Shown one piece after another: positions 17,669-25,686 of a stretch of 37,404 bases of DNA. Position 1 is the stretch's first letter. Each line of letters starts with the position of its first letter. A program made the translations under genes and the position numbers. Source of the DNA: Candidatus Poribacteria bacterium (GTDB lineage Bacteria; Poribacteria; WGA-4E; JAJRTO01); contig JAJRTO010000514.1 of assembly GCA_024278235.1 (NCBI GenBank), positions 1-37,404 of the forward strand, read 5' to 3'. The notes under the pieces are model-generated. The model was given only the letters and a program-made list of their open reading frames with translations. It was not told where the DNA came from and searched no databases.

Positions 17669-19339
17669 CTATTCCTCTTCTTTCAACTGATCCGCCAGGA
17701 TTCCCGCTGTGATCCCGTTGATCAGTTGTGTGAGCCAGGACGATTCGGGAGAGGTGAGGGAAAGCGTCAGTTCATTCGGTGTCGTCTTCAGTACCAGTAT
17801 CAGAGGTGTGATTTGCTCCAGACGTTGTGCAATCGGATCCGGGACGGTTTCCTGACTCTGACCTGCAATGAACTGGAGGATGTCTCCGGCGGAAACATAG
17901 GCCGCAATTCGACCATCAATCGGAGTATCACGGTCCGCTTCCAACAATCTATAGATCTGACCCGGATGATTGCTCAACGCGATCAACCCGCTCCCATCAC
18001 GCTGGCGTAGGATCGTTGCTGTCGGGGTTAGTGCGATCCCGGGGACAAGCTGATCTATTGATAGGAACAGTTTGTAGACATCCTGGCCCTGTTTTTCTTC
18101 GACGCCCAATACAGACGCATGTGCGAGTCCTGTGCGCTGGAGCGACTTGCTGATGCGGCTCATGGCCTCGGTAAAATCGGACACGTCGCTCAGGCCAACG
18201 AAGATAATCGGTGCGAGCTTCAGAAGGTCAAGGGGACGGTTTTCAGGATTAAACTCCCCTTCAGGAATGCTCAGCATGGCCCCGATTTCTCCGGAAAAGA
18301 GCGGCAGGAATTTCTTCCGCAGATCGACCCCGACGAGATCACTCAACTGTCGGATCCCCTGAAGTATCTCCTTCGATTGCTCGTCCCCGGTAAGAGGAAA
18401 AAGCGTGTTCCATATCTGCTGCAAGTCCCCGATATTCAATCCCAACCAGACGCCCTGAACATCGGTGAGCCACGAAGAGGAAAGCATGGGGGGACGTTCC
18501 GTGAAGATCAATTGGTAGAAGATCTTGATGAATGGATTGTCCGGTTCATGTACCTTCAGATAGAGTTTCTGTTCATAGCCTGTCAGGTCGATCTTAAGTC
18601 CTATGGCTTCCAGCGCACTGAAAATCGCCTCTGCCCCGGGATCGGGTGCTTCATCGCCCTGCATCAACATAGGTGCAAGTTGCTCAAGATCTGCATAGCC
18701 CCAGACTTGTCCTTCTGTTCCGAGATCCTGCACCATGCTCTGGTAGGCATCGGTCGTATGTATCGGCTTGCCGTCTCCGAGCATCCTGTCCACAACGCGT
18801 TGAAATCCTCCGTTGAAGCCGAGCACAAACAGATTCTCAATGGATGCAAAACATATGGCGTTTTCTTCGTTTGTGATCCCTTCATAATCGATCCCACGAT
18901 AGGTGCCAGGTTGTGGGAGTTGCTCCCCATTTGACTCTGTAAGTATGCGGATTTCATCGATCACCTCCGCCGCCTGATCGGGATCGCGGCGCACATCTGT
19001 CAGAAATGCGAGGATCGCTTTCCCGTTGTCCAGGCCATAAAATGCCAGGGTAAGCTCATCCCCAAAAAGATTCAGAAAATCCTCAAAGCCTATGCCAACC
19101 AGCATGGGCACAATCGGAGCCATCTGTTGAAGCATCTCCTCGAGCATAGCGAAGGAAGATAACTCCTGGATGCCTTCTTTCTGTATCGTGCGATTGATCT
19201 CGGTCAGCAGGCGTGGCAGATCTCCGACTCTCACAAATCCAATCGCATCCGCAGAGACCATCTCGGAAATATCCAACGCAGCATGGCCTGATCCTGTTAT
19301 CAACAATAGCAATACGATCCCAACTGCAAACTTTCGCAT
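17669..19339 (-). CDS. Exported protein of unknown function, possibly DUF3352-like
   Basis: 556 residues with a clear signal peptide (MRKFAVGIVLLLLITGSGHA) and no further transmembrane segment, so a periplasmic or secreted protein. The body alternates amphipathic beta strands and helices. Recurrent phrases such as 'FGDELTLAFYGLDNGKAILAF' and 'FSGEIGAMLS' are about 250 residues apart and hint at a duplicated module. This pattern resembles the DUF3352 group of bacterial exported proteins, but I cannot confirm that without a profile search. There are no catalytic motifs and no cysteine pairs. AAGGAG lies eight bases before the ATG. It sits 16 bases downstream of the beta-propeller gene and three bases upstream of the PA14 gene, inside the ECF-sigma operon. 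Confidence 0.7.
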   Translation of the reverse strand: MRKFAVGIVLLLLITGSGHAALDISEMVSADAIGFVRVGDLPRLLTEINRTIQKEGIQELSSFAMLEEMLQQMAPIVPMLVGIGFEDFLNLFGDELTLAFYGLDNGKAILAFLTDVRRDPDQAAEVIDEIRILTESNGEQLPQPGTYRGIDYEGITNEENAICFASIENLFVLGFNGGFQRVVDRMLGDGKPIHTTDAYQSMVQDLGTEGQVWGYADLEQLAPMLMQGDEAPDPGAEAIFSALEAIGLKIDLTGYEQKLYLKVHEPDNPFIKIFYQLIFTERPPMLSSSWLTDVQGVWLGLNIGDLQQIWNTLFPLTGDEQSKEILQGIRQLSDLVGVDLRKKFLPLFSGEIGAMLSIPEGEFNPENRPLDLLKLAPIIFVGLSDVSDFTEAMSRISKSLQRTGLAHASVLGVEEKQGQDVYKLFLSIDQLVPGIALTPTATILRQRDGSGLIALSNHPGQIYRLLEADRDTPIDGRIAAYVSAGDILQFIAGQSQETVPDPIAQRLEQITPLILVLKTTPNELTLSLTSPESSWLTQLINGITAGILADQLKEEE

Positions 19340-19355
19340 AACGATTCTCCTTATC

Positions 19356-20756
19356 TCAATCCAGACAGTAAAAGAAGAAATTCATCGAACCGACATACAA
19401 ACGTCCGTCTGAGATGGCAGGGGAAGCCAAGATACGGGCATCCGTGTTGAATGCGCTCTTGCTTGCGTCAAACTCCCAGATGGATTTACCTTCTGTGTCG
19501 AGTGTATAGAGTCGTCCTCTGTTAGAGCCAAAGTAGACCCGATCATCGGTGAGTGCGGGCGACGAGAGGATCGGGGCTTCCGCATCAAATCGCCAGATCT
19601 CCTGCCCCGATGATGCATCAACGCAGTAGAATAGGCCATCACGTGACCCAAAATAAGCCCGGCCTGCCCCCAATGCAACCGACGTCAGGACAGCATCTTG
19701 CGCCTCGAAATACCACTGCTTTTCGCCAGAGAGGGCGTCCACGCAGATAACGCCGCCCTGGGGATCCAGAGGATCGCTGATATCGAAGTTCCCATTGCCA
19801 ACCCCCAGGATCACTCTCCCTTCGACACTCGAAGGTGCTCCCCAGGCAGGGACCTCCAACGGAATCTTCCAGAGCTTCTGACCGGTCTCAAAGTCCAGGC
19901 AGTACAGGCCCTCATCCCCGTAACCGGAACCGAAGTAGACGCGCCCATCCATCACAAGTGGAGCTGAGTCAGCATGGACTCCGGGGAATTGCCAGATCAC
20001 TTCGCCACTGACCGCATCGAGACAATAGACCCCGTCTTCACCCGCACCGAAGATGACCTTTCCATCGACTACCGTTGGGCTGGATTCTGTGTGGCTGGTT
20101 GTCTGGAATTGCCATATCAATTCTCCTGTCACCGCATCCACGCAGTAGAAGAGCGCGTCGTCCACATAGTGGAGTCCCTCGCCAAAGTAGACGCGTCCAT
20201 CCGCAACCGCAGGCGATGAAAAGAGTTCATACATCGCCTCGAACTTCCACAGGACTTGACCCGTATCGGCATCAAAACAATAGAGAAAATAGTTGTCACT
20301 CCCGACGTAAACTCGATTACCAGCAATAGCAGCGGAGGAGTTGAACGGTGCGCGATCCAGCCTCTCACGGAACCTCCATTGCTCAACGCCTTCGATAGGG
20401 CCCGGTTCCGCTTGATTTGTCCGTGTGATGTTTCTTCCCAGCATGGGCCAACCTGTTAAGGGTGCGGATACTGAAGTAGGGGTCGCTGGCCCAGAGAGGC
20501 GAAAGGCAAGAAGCACAGCCACCGCGATCAATCCGAGCAAGGTAGCGGATACCAGAGATGGTCTGTTACGCCATTTCGCAAATAGCCCCTTCCACGTGCT
20601 CCATTTGAAAGCAAGCGAGATGGTGAAGACAAGAAACAGGAATATCTGTGGCAGGAAAGAAAGTACCCCTTGCATGACAGACCAGAGTTGAGGAACCACG
20701 GCCTCCGCAGCGTGCGTGCTCAGAAACAGTACGAGTATGAGCAGCCAGAGATTCAT
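19356..20756 (-). CDS. Membrane-anchored PQQ-like (BamB-type) eight-repeat beta-propeller protein
   Basis: 466 residues from the ATG at 20756. The track's GTG at 20768 is too early, because GGGAGGAACA directly precedes this ATG. The first 110 or so residues hold a signal-like hydrophobic stretch and two more probable membrane helices. The rest is eight repeats of the PQQ-like propeller, each with 'SSPA..DGRVYFGS...(L/F)YC(L/V)D..(S/T)G...W.F'. Such propellers usually act as protein scaffolds, as in BamB; only some bind PQQ in dehydrogenases, and no dehydrogenase active site is seen here. Its ATG overlaps the stop of the upstream gene (ATGA), a coupled arrangement. It is probably an extracytoplasmic interaction platform of the sigma operon. 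Confidence 0.88.
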   Translation of the reverse strand: MNLWLLILVLFLSTHAAEAVVPQLWSVMQGVLSFLPQIFLFLVFTISLAFKWSTWKGLFAKWRNRPSLVSATLLGLIAVAVLLAFRLSGPATPTSVSAPLTGWPMLGRNITRTNQAEPGPIEGVEQWRFRERLDRAPFNSSAAIAGNRVYVGSDNYFLYCFDADTGQVLWKFEAMYELFSSPAVADGRVYFGEGLHYVDDALFYCVDAVTGELIWQFQTTSHTESSPTVVDGKVIFGAGEDGVYCLDAVSGEVIWQFPGVHADSAPLVMDGRVYFGSGYGDEGLYCLDFETGQKLWKIPLEVPAWGAPSSVEGRVILGVGNGNFDISDPLDPQGGVICVDALSGEKQWYFEAQDAVLTSVALGAGRAYFGSRDGLFYCVDASSGQEIWRFDAEAPILSSPALTDDRVYFGSNRGRLYTLDTEGKSIWEFDASKSAFNTDARILASPAISDGRLYVGSMNFFFYCLD

Positions 20757-22267
20757 TGTTCCTCCCACTCGCGTTCTTCCAGATTGCCGGGGGAAATCAG
20801 CACATCGGTCACTTTCCCGGTTTCATCGTCAACGAATATGATAGCGAGATCGCTGAAGTCCTGGGTATAGTAAGATACGGTCCAGCAAAACCCCTGAAAC
20901 CACGCAAATTCTTTGATGTTCCTGTGCTCTCTGAAAATTTGCCTGACCTTTGCATGGGTTCTTGCCGCTTGAATCGCCTTCTCAGCAGTGAGCTTGTGCT
21001 TGGACTGTGGTACACGAAATTCCTTGTTGTCCGCTTCAACAGGCCAATACTGTGGGTTCTTCTCTGCCAGGGCCCGTAGCGTTGCTGAACGTCTCAGATG
21101 TCCATCTCGTACCTGCTGATACAGTTCCGCCTGATGGGATAATGGCTTTACCAATTCCTGGCGATTGGAGTCTTTTGCCTGTTTGACTGCATTGCGAAAA
21201 TACTGGATAGTCACCCTGTCATACTGCTTGGCACACATATCTGAGGCTTCTGCTTCTAGTAGCAGTGCTTGGCGGTATTTCTGCTGATCCTTCAGAGCCT
21301 CCATCGGTTCTCTGAAGGAATTCTGATAGATGCCAAAGTTATAGAACTGCTTTGGGTAATAGGCAACCCATTCTCCTATGAACTCACGGATCTTGGCGCG
21401 TTCAGCATCGAGTTCCTTCTGGTTCTCGGTTGCCTTTTCCCAAAGCAGTTTGGAGCGTCGCAGATGTTCTTCGCGTTGTCGCTCGATATCCGCTATCTCC
21501 TCCTTGAGTTTCTCGACCATATCCACATCACGACGGCGTTGGGCATATTCGAGCGTGATCTCTGACAAAGGCGTCGAGATCACATCCAGACATTGCGCTG
21601 CCGCTTCTCGCCAGAGAGCAGCCTTGCCGAACGCCTGCTTTCGTTCATAGCGACGTATCATGATGTTCGCGTTCGCTGTTCCTTCACGAACCGCTTCAGA
21701 TGAGGGAACGATCCCGTAGAAGCATATCGAGCCTGCCAGGAATAGTATCATAACGTTGGTCTTTGAGGTTCGCTGACGCAGAGATCCTACCAATGCCCCC
21801 AGTCCCCGTGCAAGCAGGATCACCCACAGGATCTGACCAAGGATCGGGACCAGGAAAGCCAGGTTGAAAGTGACTGCTCCCAGTAGAATTGTGGTCAATG
21901 GGGTGCTATTCTCCCTGAGCAGGGCGATGCGTTGGCCGATCTCCTGTGCTTCGATTGCAAACGCACATAGGCTCAATATCAGCAGGATCAGAAACAGAAT
22001 GCCGACAACAGGATCGGGTGCACCGAAACCAGCGACAGCCAGAACGATTCCAATGATCACAACATAGTTGAGCAAGCCAAGCCAGATCCCGCTATGACCA
22101 CGCTGCTGGGCACGCATCGCCGCATCTTCCAATCGGGTACGAAAGAAGGTTACTGCTAACACACAAAACGCCATCAGCCCCACGGAGATGGCGATATAAA
22201 GAATGGTGCCCCCAAAGAGCGAGGCAACTTTCTCTGCTGCATCACCAGCAAAGGCGAATCCAATCAT
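20753..22267 (-). CDS. Polytopic membrane protein with helical domain and PepSY-like C-terminus, unknown function
   Basis: 504 residues. About five membrane segments cluster near 16-42, 62-82, 86-106, 125-160 and 171-188. A charged helical, partly coiled-coil domain (199-403) follows. The C-terminal 70 residues (425-492) resemble a PepSY module: helix 'KAIQAARTHAKV', then 'WTVSYYTQDFSDLAIIFVDDETGKV'. The helical domain aligns almost without gaps to residues 37-237 of the PA14 protein of the same operon, sharing for example IS(T/V)P and WEK at a constant offset. The gene begins directly after the anti-sigma stop codon and its own stop overlaps the propeller start. No known family was recognised for the N-terminal part. 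It may be the membrane anchor of an envelope complex. Confidence 0.75.
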   Translation of the reverse strand: MIGFAFAGDAAEKVASLFGGTILYIAISVGLMAFCVLAVTFFRTRLEDAAMRAQQRGHSGIWLGLLNYVVIIGIVLAVAGFGAPDPVVGILFLILLILSLCAFAIEAQEIGQRIALLRENSTPLTTILLGAVTFNLAFLVPILGQILWVILLARGLGALVGSLRQRTSKTNVMILFLAGSICFYGIVPSSEAVREGTANANIMIRRYERKQAFGKAALWREAAAQCLDVISTPLSEITLEYAQRRRDVDMVEKLKEEIADIERQREEHLRRSKLLWEKATENQKELDAERAKIREFIGEWVAYYPKQFYNFGIYQNSFREPMEALKDQQKYRQALLLEAEASDMCAKQYDRVTIQYFRNAVKQAKDSNRQELVKPLSHQAELYQQVRDGHLRRSATLRALAEKNPQYWPVEADNKEFRVPQSKHKLTAEKAIQAARTHAKVRQIFREHRNIKEFAWFQGFCWTVSYYTQDFSDLAIIFVDDETGKVTDVLISPGNLEEREWEEQ

Positions 22268-22789
22268 CTATCCTCCAGAGTTCCTTGATAAGGTGCGGTG
22301 GTTCCATAGGAGTGTGAGCGCGAGCAGTAGAAGCAGCACGGGCCATATCCAGGAAGGCTGCATTCCGGTCAATTGAGCCGTCTGGTCATCCAGGATATTC
22401 ACGGCGCGTTGTAGCCAACTCCCCGGATTTACCGGGAAGAAAAGCCGCGAAACCCACTGATGCCAGCCGAGCAACCCGGCGTAGCCAAGTCCCAGTACCA
22501 ACAATAACAGTGCCACCAGGGATCCGTGAGGTTGTCTTTGGGGTAACGTCTCCGGATGCATCTGGATCTTTTCCATCACCTGTGCAACCAAATCGCTGTC
22601 CGTTTGCGGTATGGGCTGTTGTATCGCCAATTGATGGAGTTGCTGCATATCATCGAGAGTTTTGCGGCAAGCAGCGCAGTCCAGTAGGTGGGATGCGAGA
22701 TCCGACTTTTTCTGGTCTGTGAGAGATTGTTCCAGGTATTCCTGAATTCTTTCTGTAGCCTGATGACATAGCATGATGGATTGTGCCAT
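22268..22789 (-). CDS. Anti-sigma factor with zinc-finger (zf-HC2) domain
   Basis: About 173 residues from the ATG at 22789. The track's 225-residue start lies inside the sigma gene and is unlikely. GGAGG in the last codons of the sigma gene sits ten bases before this ATG; an alternative ATG at 22807 overlaps the sigma stop. The N-terminal anti-sigma domain has the zinc-binding HLLDCAAC (HxxxCxxC) motif in an EYLEQSL...HL context. A linker and two hydrophobic segments follow (LVALLLLVLGLGYAGLL and WIWPVLLLLLALTLLW), which place it in the cytoplasmic membrane. Family knowledge: it holds its partner sigma inactive until an envelope signal releases it. The arrangement directly after an ECF sigma gene is classic. 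Confidence 0.88.
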   Translation of the reverse strand: MAQSIMLCHQATERIQEYLEQSLTDQKKSDLASHLLDCAACRKTLDDMQQLHQLAIQQPIPQTDSDLVAQVMEKIQMHPETLPQRQPHGSLVALLLLVLGLGYAGLLGWHQWVSRLFFPVNPGSWLQRAVNILDDQTAQLTGMQPSWIWPVLLLLLALTLLWNHRTLSRNSGG

Positions 22790-22796
22790 CGGGATA

Positions 22797-23357
22797 TCAC
22801 CCTCCATGCCAGAAATGGCGTAGTTGCTTCTGAAGTTTTTGGCGTGCACGGAACAGATAGGTCTTGACAGTACCTTCTGGGATCTCCATGATTTGCGCAA
22901 TTTGACGGCAGTCGTGTCCCTCCAGGTACCGAAGTGTGAACACAAGTCGATGGCGCGATGGAAGCCTCAGAATAGCTTCCTGCAAGGCCATCTGGAGTTC
23001 ATTGGTCTCCACAGACCTCCTTGGGTCAACGGAAAGATTATCGAGTGCATCGTCCGTGGCCGGTAGCTCCCGCTTCTTCTTGTCGATCCAGTTCAAGCAT
23101 AAATTCGAAATGATACGTGAGATCCAGGGGCCAAAGCCCTGTTCCGTCCGAAATCTGGATAGGGCTGTATAGGCTCGTAGAAAACACTCCTGTGTCAGGT
23201 CCTCGGCATCTTCTACTCGACCTGTCATGCGGTAAGCAATCGTATACACCAGCTTCTGGTATCGTTTCATAAGCAGGGCATACGCGTTTCTTTCCCCTTT
23301 TAGCACACGTCGGATGAGCCATGCATCGGTTTCTGTGGGTTGCTTTCTGTTCAGCAC
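22797..23357 (-). CDS. ECF-type RNA polymerase sigma factor
   Basis: 186 residues from a GTG at 23357, which has AAAGG six bases upstream. The track's ATG at 23408 lies upstream of a TATAAT box and is probably not transcribed. Region 2 is clear: YQKLVYTIAYRMTGRVEDAEDLTQECFLRAY with the core-binding DAEDLTQE signature. Region 4 is 'LPSRHRLVFTLRYLEGHDCRQIAQIMEIPEGTVKTYLFRARQKL', the -35-binding helix-turn-helix. There is no sigma 1.1 or region 3, as expected for group 4 sigma factors. It is followed immediately by the anti-sigma gene and four envelope genes. It probably directs this operon, though the target promoter motif cannot be proven from one site. Confidence 0.93.
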   Translation of the reverse strand: MLNRKQPTETDAWLIRRVLKGERNAYALLMKRYQKLVYTIAYRMTGRVEDAEDLTQECFLRAYTALSRFRTEQGFGPWISRIISNLCLNWIDKKKRELPATDDALDNLSVDPRRSVETNELQMALQEAILRLPSRHRLVFTLRYLEGHDCRQIAQIMEIPEGTVKTYLFRARQKLQKQLRHFWHGG

Positions 23358-23388
23358 GAATGGCCTTTCACGGTGGAAGACGTACTTT

Positions 23389-23419
23389 ATTATACCATCC
23401 ATCCGCAAATTGGTTTCAA
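23389..23419 (-). promoter_or_regulatory. Promoter of the ECF sigma operon (extended -10)
   Basis: On the minus strand, a perfect TATAAT (23394 to 23389) is directly preceded by TGG, giving an extended -10 element. TTGAAA (23419 to 23414) lies 19 bases upstream, a wide spacer that an extended -10 could tolerate. GAAACC at 17 bases upstream could instead be an ECF-type -35. The start of transcription would fall about 25 bases before the GTG of the sigma gene. Confidence 0.6.
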
Positions 23420-23560
23420 AATTCGATCTTTTCTGATGCCTTCCCGTTCGTCCATTTTCGGAGTCGCTCTTCTTTCTTGCTCCGGAAGGTGCAGGATGAT
23501 ATGATAGGAGCCATCGTGAGCAACGATCCGGGATTGAAAACTAAATAACCTTCCCATTTG

Positions 23561-23655
23561 AGCAAGTTTCACGTGAAACGTTGAACGTTAGAAAAGTACT
23601 GTGGTTGCTGGGTTCCTGGCGTTTGAAACTTAACATCCATTTCTGAAACTTGCTT
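23561..23655 (+). repeat. Dispersed repeat family A, copy 1 (one heptad unit)
   Basis: A 95-bp intergenic element also found at 25582 and, inverted, at 32876. Its termini AGCAAGTTTCA and TGAAACTTGCT form a perfect 11-bp inverted repeat in this copy. It carries the 14-bp palindrome GTTTCACGTGAAAC (23566-23579) and one unit of the 7-mer TTGAACG. The pentamer TTGAG flanks it on both sides. It lies between the sigma operon promoter and the SMP-30 gene, whose Shine-Dalgarno begins five bases after the element. Confidence 0.9.
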
Positions 23656-23673
23656 GAGTAAGGAGCCGTAAAA

Positions 23674-24552
23674 ATGAGCTGGCAGTTTGAGTTGGTTGCA
23701 GGTCCTTTCGGTTTTACAGAGGGCCCCGCATGGGATGGAGAGACACTTCTATTCACTGATATTCCGAATAACCGTATCATGAGATACGACCCCAAGAGCG
23801 GGGAATCCAGCGTATTTCGCACGGGGACCAACGGCGGCAATGGTTTGATGTTTGATCCGCAGGGACAATTGTATGGTTGCGAAGGGGATGCCCGATGTAT
23901 CGCCCGCTACGATGCTGACGATACCACAACGGTCATCGCAGACCGATTTGAAGGGAAACGACTCAACAGCCCAAATGATCTCGCATTTGACAAACAAGGC
24001 CGACTGTGGTTCACGGATCCACGCTACGGTGATCGCACGGATGATCTGGAGTTAGGGCATGAATCGGTATTCCGCCTCGAAGAACAATCAGATGGGACAT
24101 GGAGTATCCAGCGCATGACATATGATACGACCAAGCCCAACGGATTGTTGATCTCTCCCGATCAGAAAACGCTCTACGTTGCCCAGAGTGAGTATGGTGA
24201 GGATAAGAAGCGTGAACTACGTGCCTATCCTATCCTCGAAGATGGCACACTCGGTGAGCATGAGGTTCTGCACAACTTTTATCCCCACCGAGGCATCGAT
24301 GGGATGTGCCTCGATACGGATGGAAATATCATCGCAACAGCGGGCTGGCAACAGAGTGGACCCGGGCCGATGATCTATGTATTTGCCCCCAACGGACGGG
24401 TATTGGAGACACATCCGATGCCTGCGGATCGCCCTACGAACTGTACTTTCGGTGATGACGATCTCCAAACACTCTACGTCACTGCATCTGGCTGCCTGTA
24501 TCGTGTCCGTACAGAACGGAAGGGATACCTGATCTTTCCTCCGTGTTGCTGA
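23674..24552 (+). CDS. SMP-30/gluconolactonase family protein
   Basis: A 292-residue six-bladed beta-propeller of the SMP-30/gluconolactonase/LRE family, which hydrolyses sugar lactones to sugar acids using a divalent metal. Probable metal ligands are Glu in FTEGPAWD near the N-terminus, Asn in RLNSPNDLAFD, and Asp in HRGIDGMCLD. The family signature WFTDPRYG is present. No signal peptide is seen, so it is cytoplasmic. The start has AAGGAG eight bases upstream, and the leader includes the end of repeat copy A1. A lactonase fits with the sugar isomerases, enolase-superfamily dehydratase and Gfo/Idh/MocA enzyme elsewhere in the window. It is convergent with the second isomerase gene. Confidence 0.9.
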   Translation: MSWQFELVAGPFGFTEGPAWDGETLLFTDIPNNRIMRYDPKSGESSVFRTGTNGGNGLMFDPQGQLYGCEGDARCIARYDADDTTTVIADRFEGKRLNSPNDLAFDKQGRLWFTDPRYGDRTDDLELGHESVFRLEEQSDGTWSIQRMTYDTTKPNGLLISPDQKTLYVAQSEYGEDKKRELRAYPILEDGTLGEHEVLHNFYPHRGIDGMCLDTDGNIIATAGWQQSGPGPMIYVFAPNGRVLETHPMPADRPTNCTFGDDDLQTLYVTASGCLYRVRTERKGYLIFPPCC

Positions 24553-24583
24553 TTTGTGTCCGCCAGTATCATGTGTTGCTTCC

Positions 24584-24704
24584 TGCCCTCATGCATGTGG
24601 GGAGATGAGGGCATCAGGAGGTGGGGAGAATTCTCCCTGCCACCCCATCGCTCTATCTCCCCATCATGGGTCGTTCCGAGCGATAGAATTCCATGATCTA
24701 TCGC
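24584..24704. other. Convergent intergenic spacer dense in inverted repeats
   Basis: Three perfect inverted repeats lie in 121 bases. TGCCCTCAT/ATGAGGGCA spans 24584-24613, the palindrome GGGAGAATTCTCCC is at about 24623-24636, and GCGATAGA/TCTATCGC spans 24680-24704. None is followed by a T-run on either strand, so if they stop transcription of the two convergent genes they are not classical intrinsic terminators. Confidence 0.5.
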
Positions 24705-24730
24705 GGCACGAATCGGTAAGAGCAAAAAAA

Positions 24731-25543
24731 CTAAGCACCATTGGCGTTCAGACCCTCGAGGATGCCGCTGATGAAACTGTGAGTCGCACGAACGTTGGCG
24801 TTGATTTCATTCAATTCCTTGCCGCCAACGCACTCGACATACAGGGGCCCCTGGAATCCGCCTGAGACCAACCCGCCGAGAACCTTCTCAAAGTCTACGA
24901 GTCCTTCACCTGGCGTGACCATCACATCCGGTTGCCCATCCCGGAGCACACAGTCCTTGATAATCCCCGTGTTCAAGGTAGGAACCACCTTTTCGATGTC
25001 CGTCTCGGGGAGCAGTTCACCCCGGGTGTAATAGATGATGTTCCCAGGATCGTAGCAGATACCAAACGCAGGATGATTCACCCTCTCGTATGCATTGACG
25101 AGATCCTGAGCCGTAAGCGTAATTCCACCGTGAGGCTTCAACGTGATCGAGACACCGACCTCCTGTGCGTGGGGAGCTGCCTGCTCCATGACTTCAAAGA
25201 ATGCGTCGTACCATTCCTCCTTGCCTGTCCCGCAATCAAGTAGCCATATGGTCCCGAGTGCAGCGGCGTTATCGAGCAATCGTTTATAGTCGTCGATTGC
25301 ACCACTGACCCCGAGATCCAGGCGGGTGCGTCCCAACAACATGGATGGTATCAGTCCGGCATCTGACGCAGCTTCACGTGCTTCTGCGATCTCCTCCTCC
25401 GTACTGTCTGAGCTGACAGGAATCTTGCCTGCGTTTGAGAACACCGCAACATCAGTATAACCAGCGGCGGCAATGTGCATACACGCCTCTGCGAATGTCA
25501 GGTTGGAGTAGGGTCTTGTCGTACAACCGAGCACGAGTTCCAT
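24731..25543 (-). CDS. Sugar phosphate isomerase/epimerase-like TIM-barrel protein
   Basis: 270 residues of the xylose-isomerase-like TIM-barrel family (IolE/hydroxypyruvate isomerase-like). Metal-site candidates are Asp in GICYDPGNI, the IIKDC segment where a VHxKD motif usually sits, and Glu in PLYVECVGG. The first ligand position, usually Glu in an LENH motif, reads LKPHGG here, with Lys in place of Glu. The canonical first ligand therefore appears missing or shifted, and catalytic activity is less certain than for the isomerase at 12463. AAAGGA precedes the ATG. It is convergent with the SMP-30 gene, and repeat copy A2 lies just upstream of its start region. Confidence 0.82.
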   Translation of the reverse strand: MELVLGCTTRPYSNLTFAEACMHIAAAGYTDVAVFSNAGKIPVSSDSTEEEIAEAREAASDAGLIPSMLLGRTRLDLGVSGAIDDYKRLLDNAAALGTIWLLDCGTGKEEWYDAFFEVMEQAAPHAQEVGVSITLKPHGGITLTAQDLVNAYERVNHPAFGICYDPGNIIYYTRGELLPETDIEKVVPTLNTGIIKDCVLRDGQPDVMVTPGEGLVDFEKVLGGLVSGGFQGPLYVECVGGKELNEINANVRATHSFISGILEGLNANGA

Positions 25544-25581
25544 AGGATCGTTTTCCTTTCATGAACAAATGAACTATCATA

Positions 25582-25686
25582 TAAGCAAGTTTCACGTGAA
25601 ACGTTGAACGTTGAACGTTAGAAAAGCACGGTGGTTGCTAGGTTCTTAACATTTGGAACTTGACATCCATTTCTGAATACTGCTTA
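25582..25686 (+). repeat. Dispersed repeat family A, copy 2 (two heptad units)
   Basis: A 105-bp element with the same internal order as copy 1: palindrome GTTTCACGTGAAAC (25589-25602), two TTGAACG units, GTTAGAAAAG, a GGTTGCT segment and CATCCATTTCTGAA. The right terminus has diverged (TGAATACTGCTTA), so the inverted termini are imperfect. Fifteen bases after the element the 10-mer AAGGAGCCGT recurs; it also follows copy 1 there as the SMP-30 ribosome-binding site. Confidence 0.9.

Noticed and set aside
19356-20756. PQQ-dependent dehydrogenase
   Set aside because: The repeats are PQQ-like, but there are no dehydrogenase catalytic or calcium-site motifs; a BamB-like scaffold propeller fits better.
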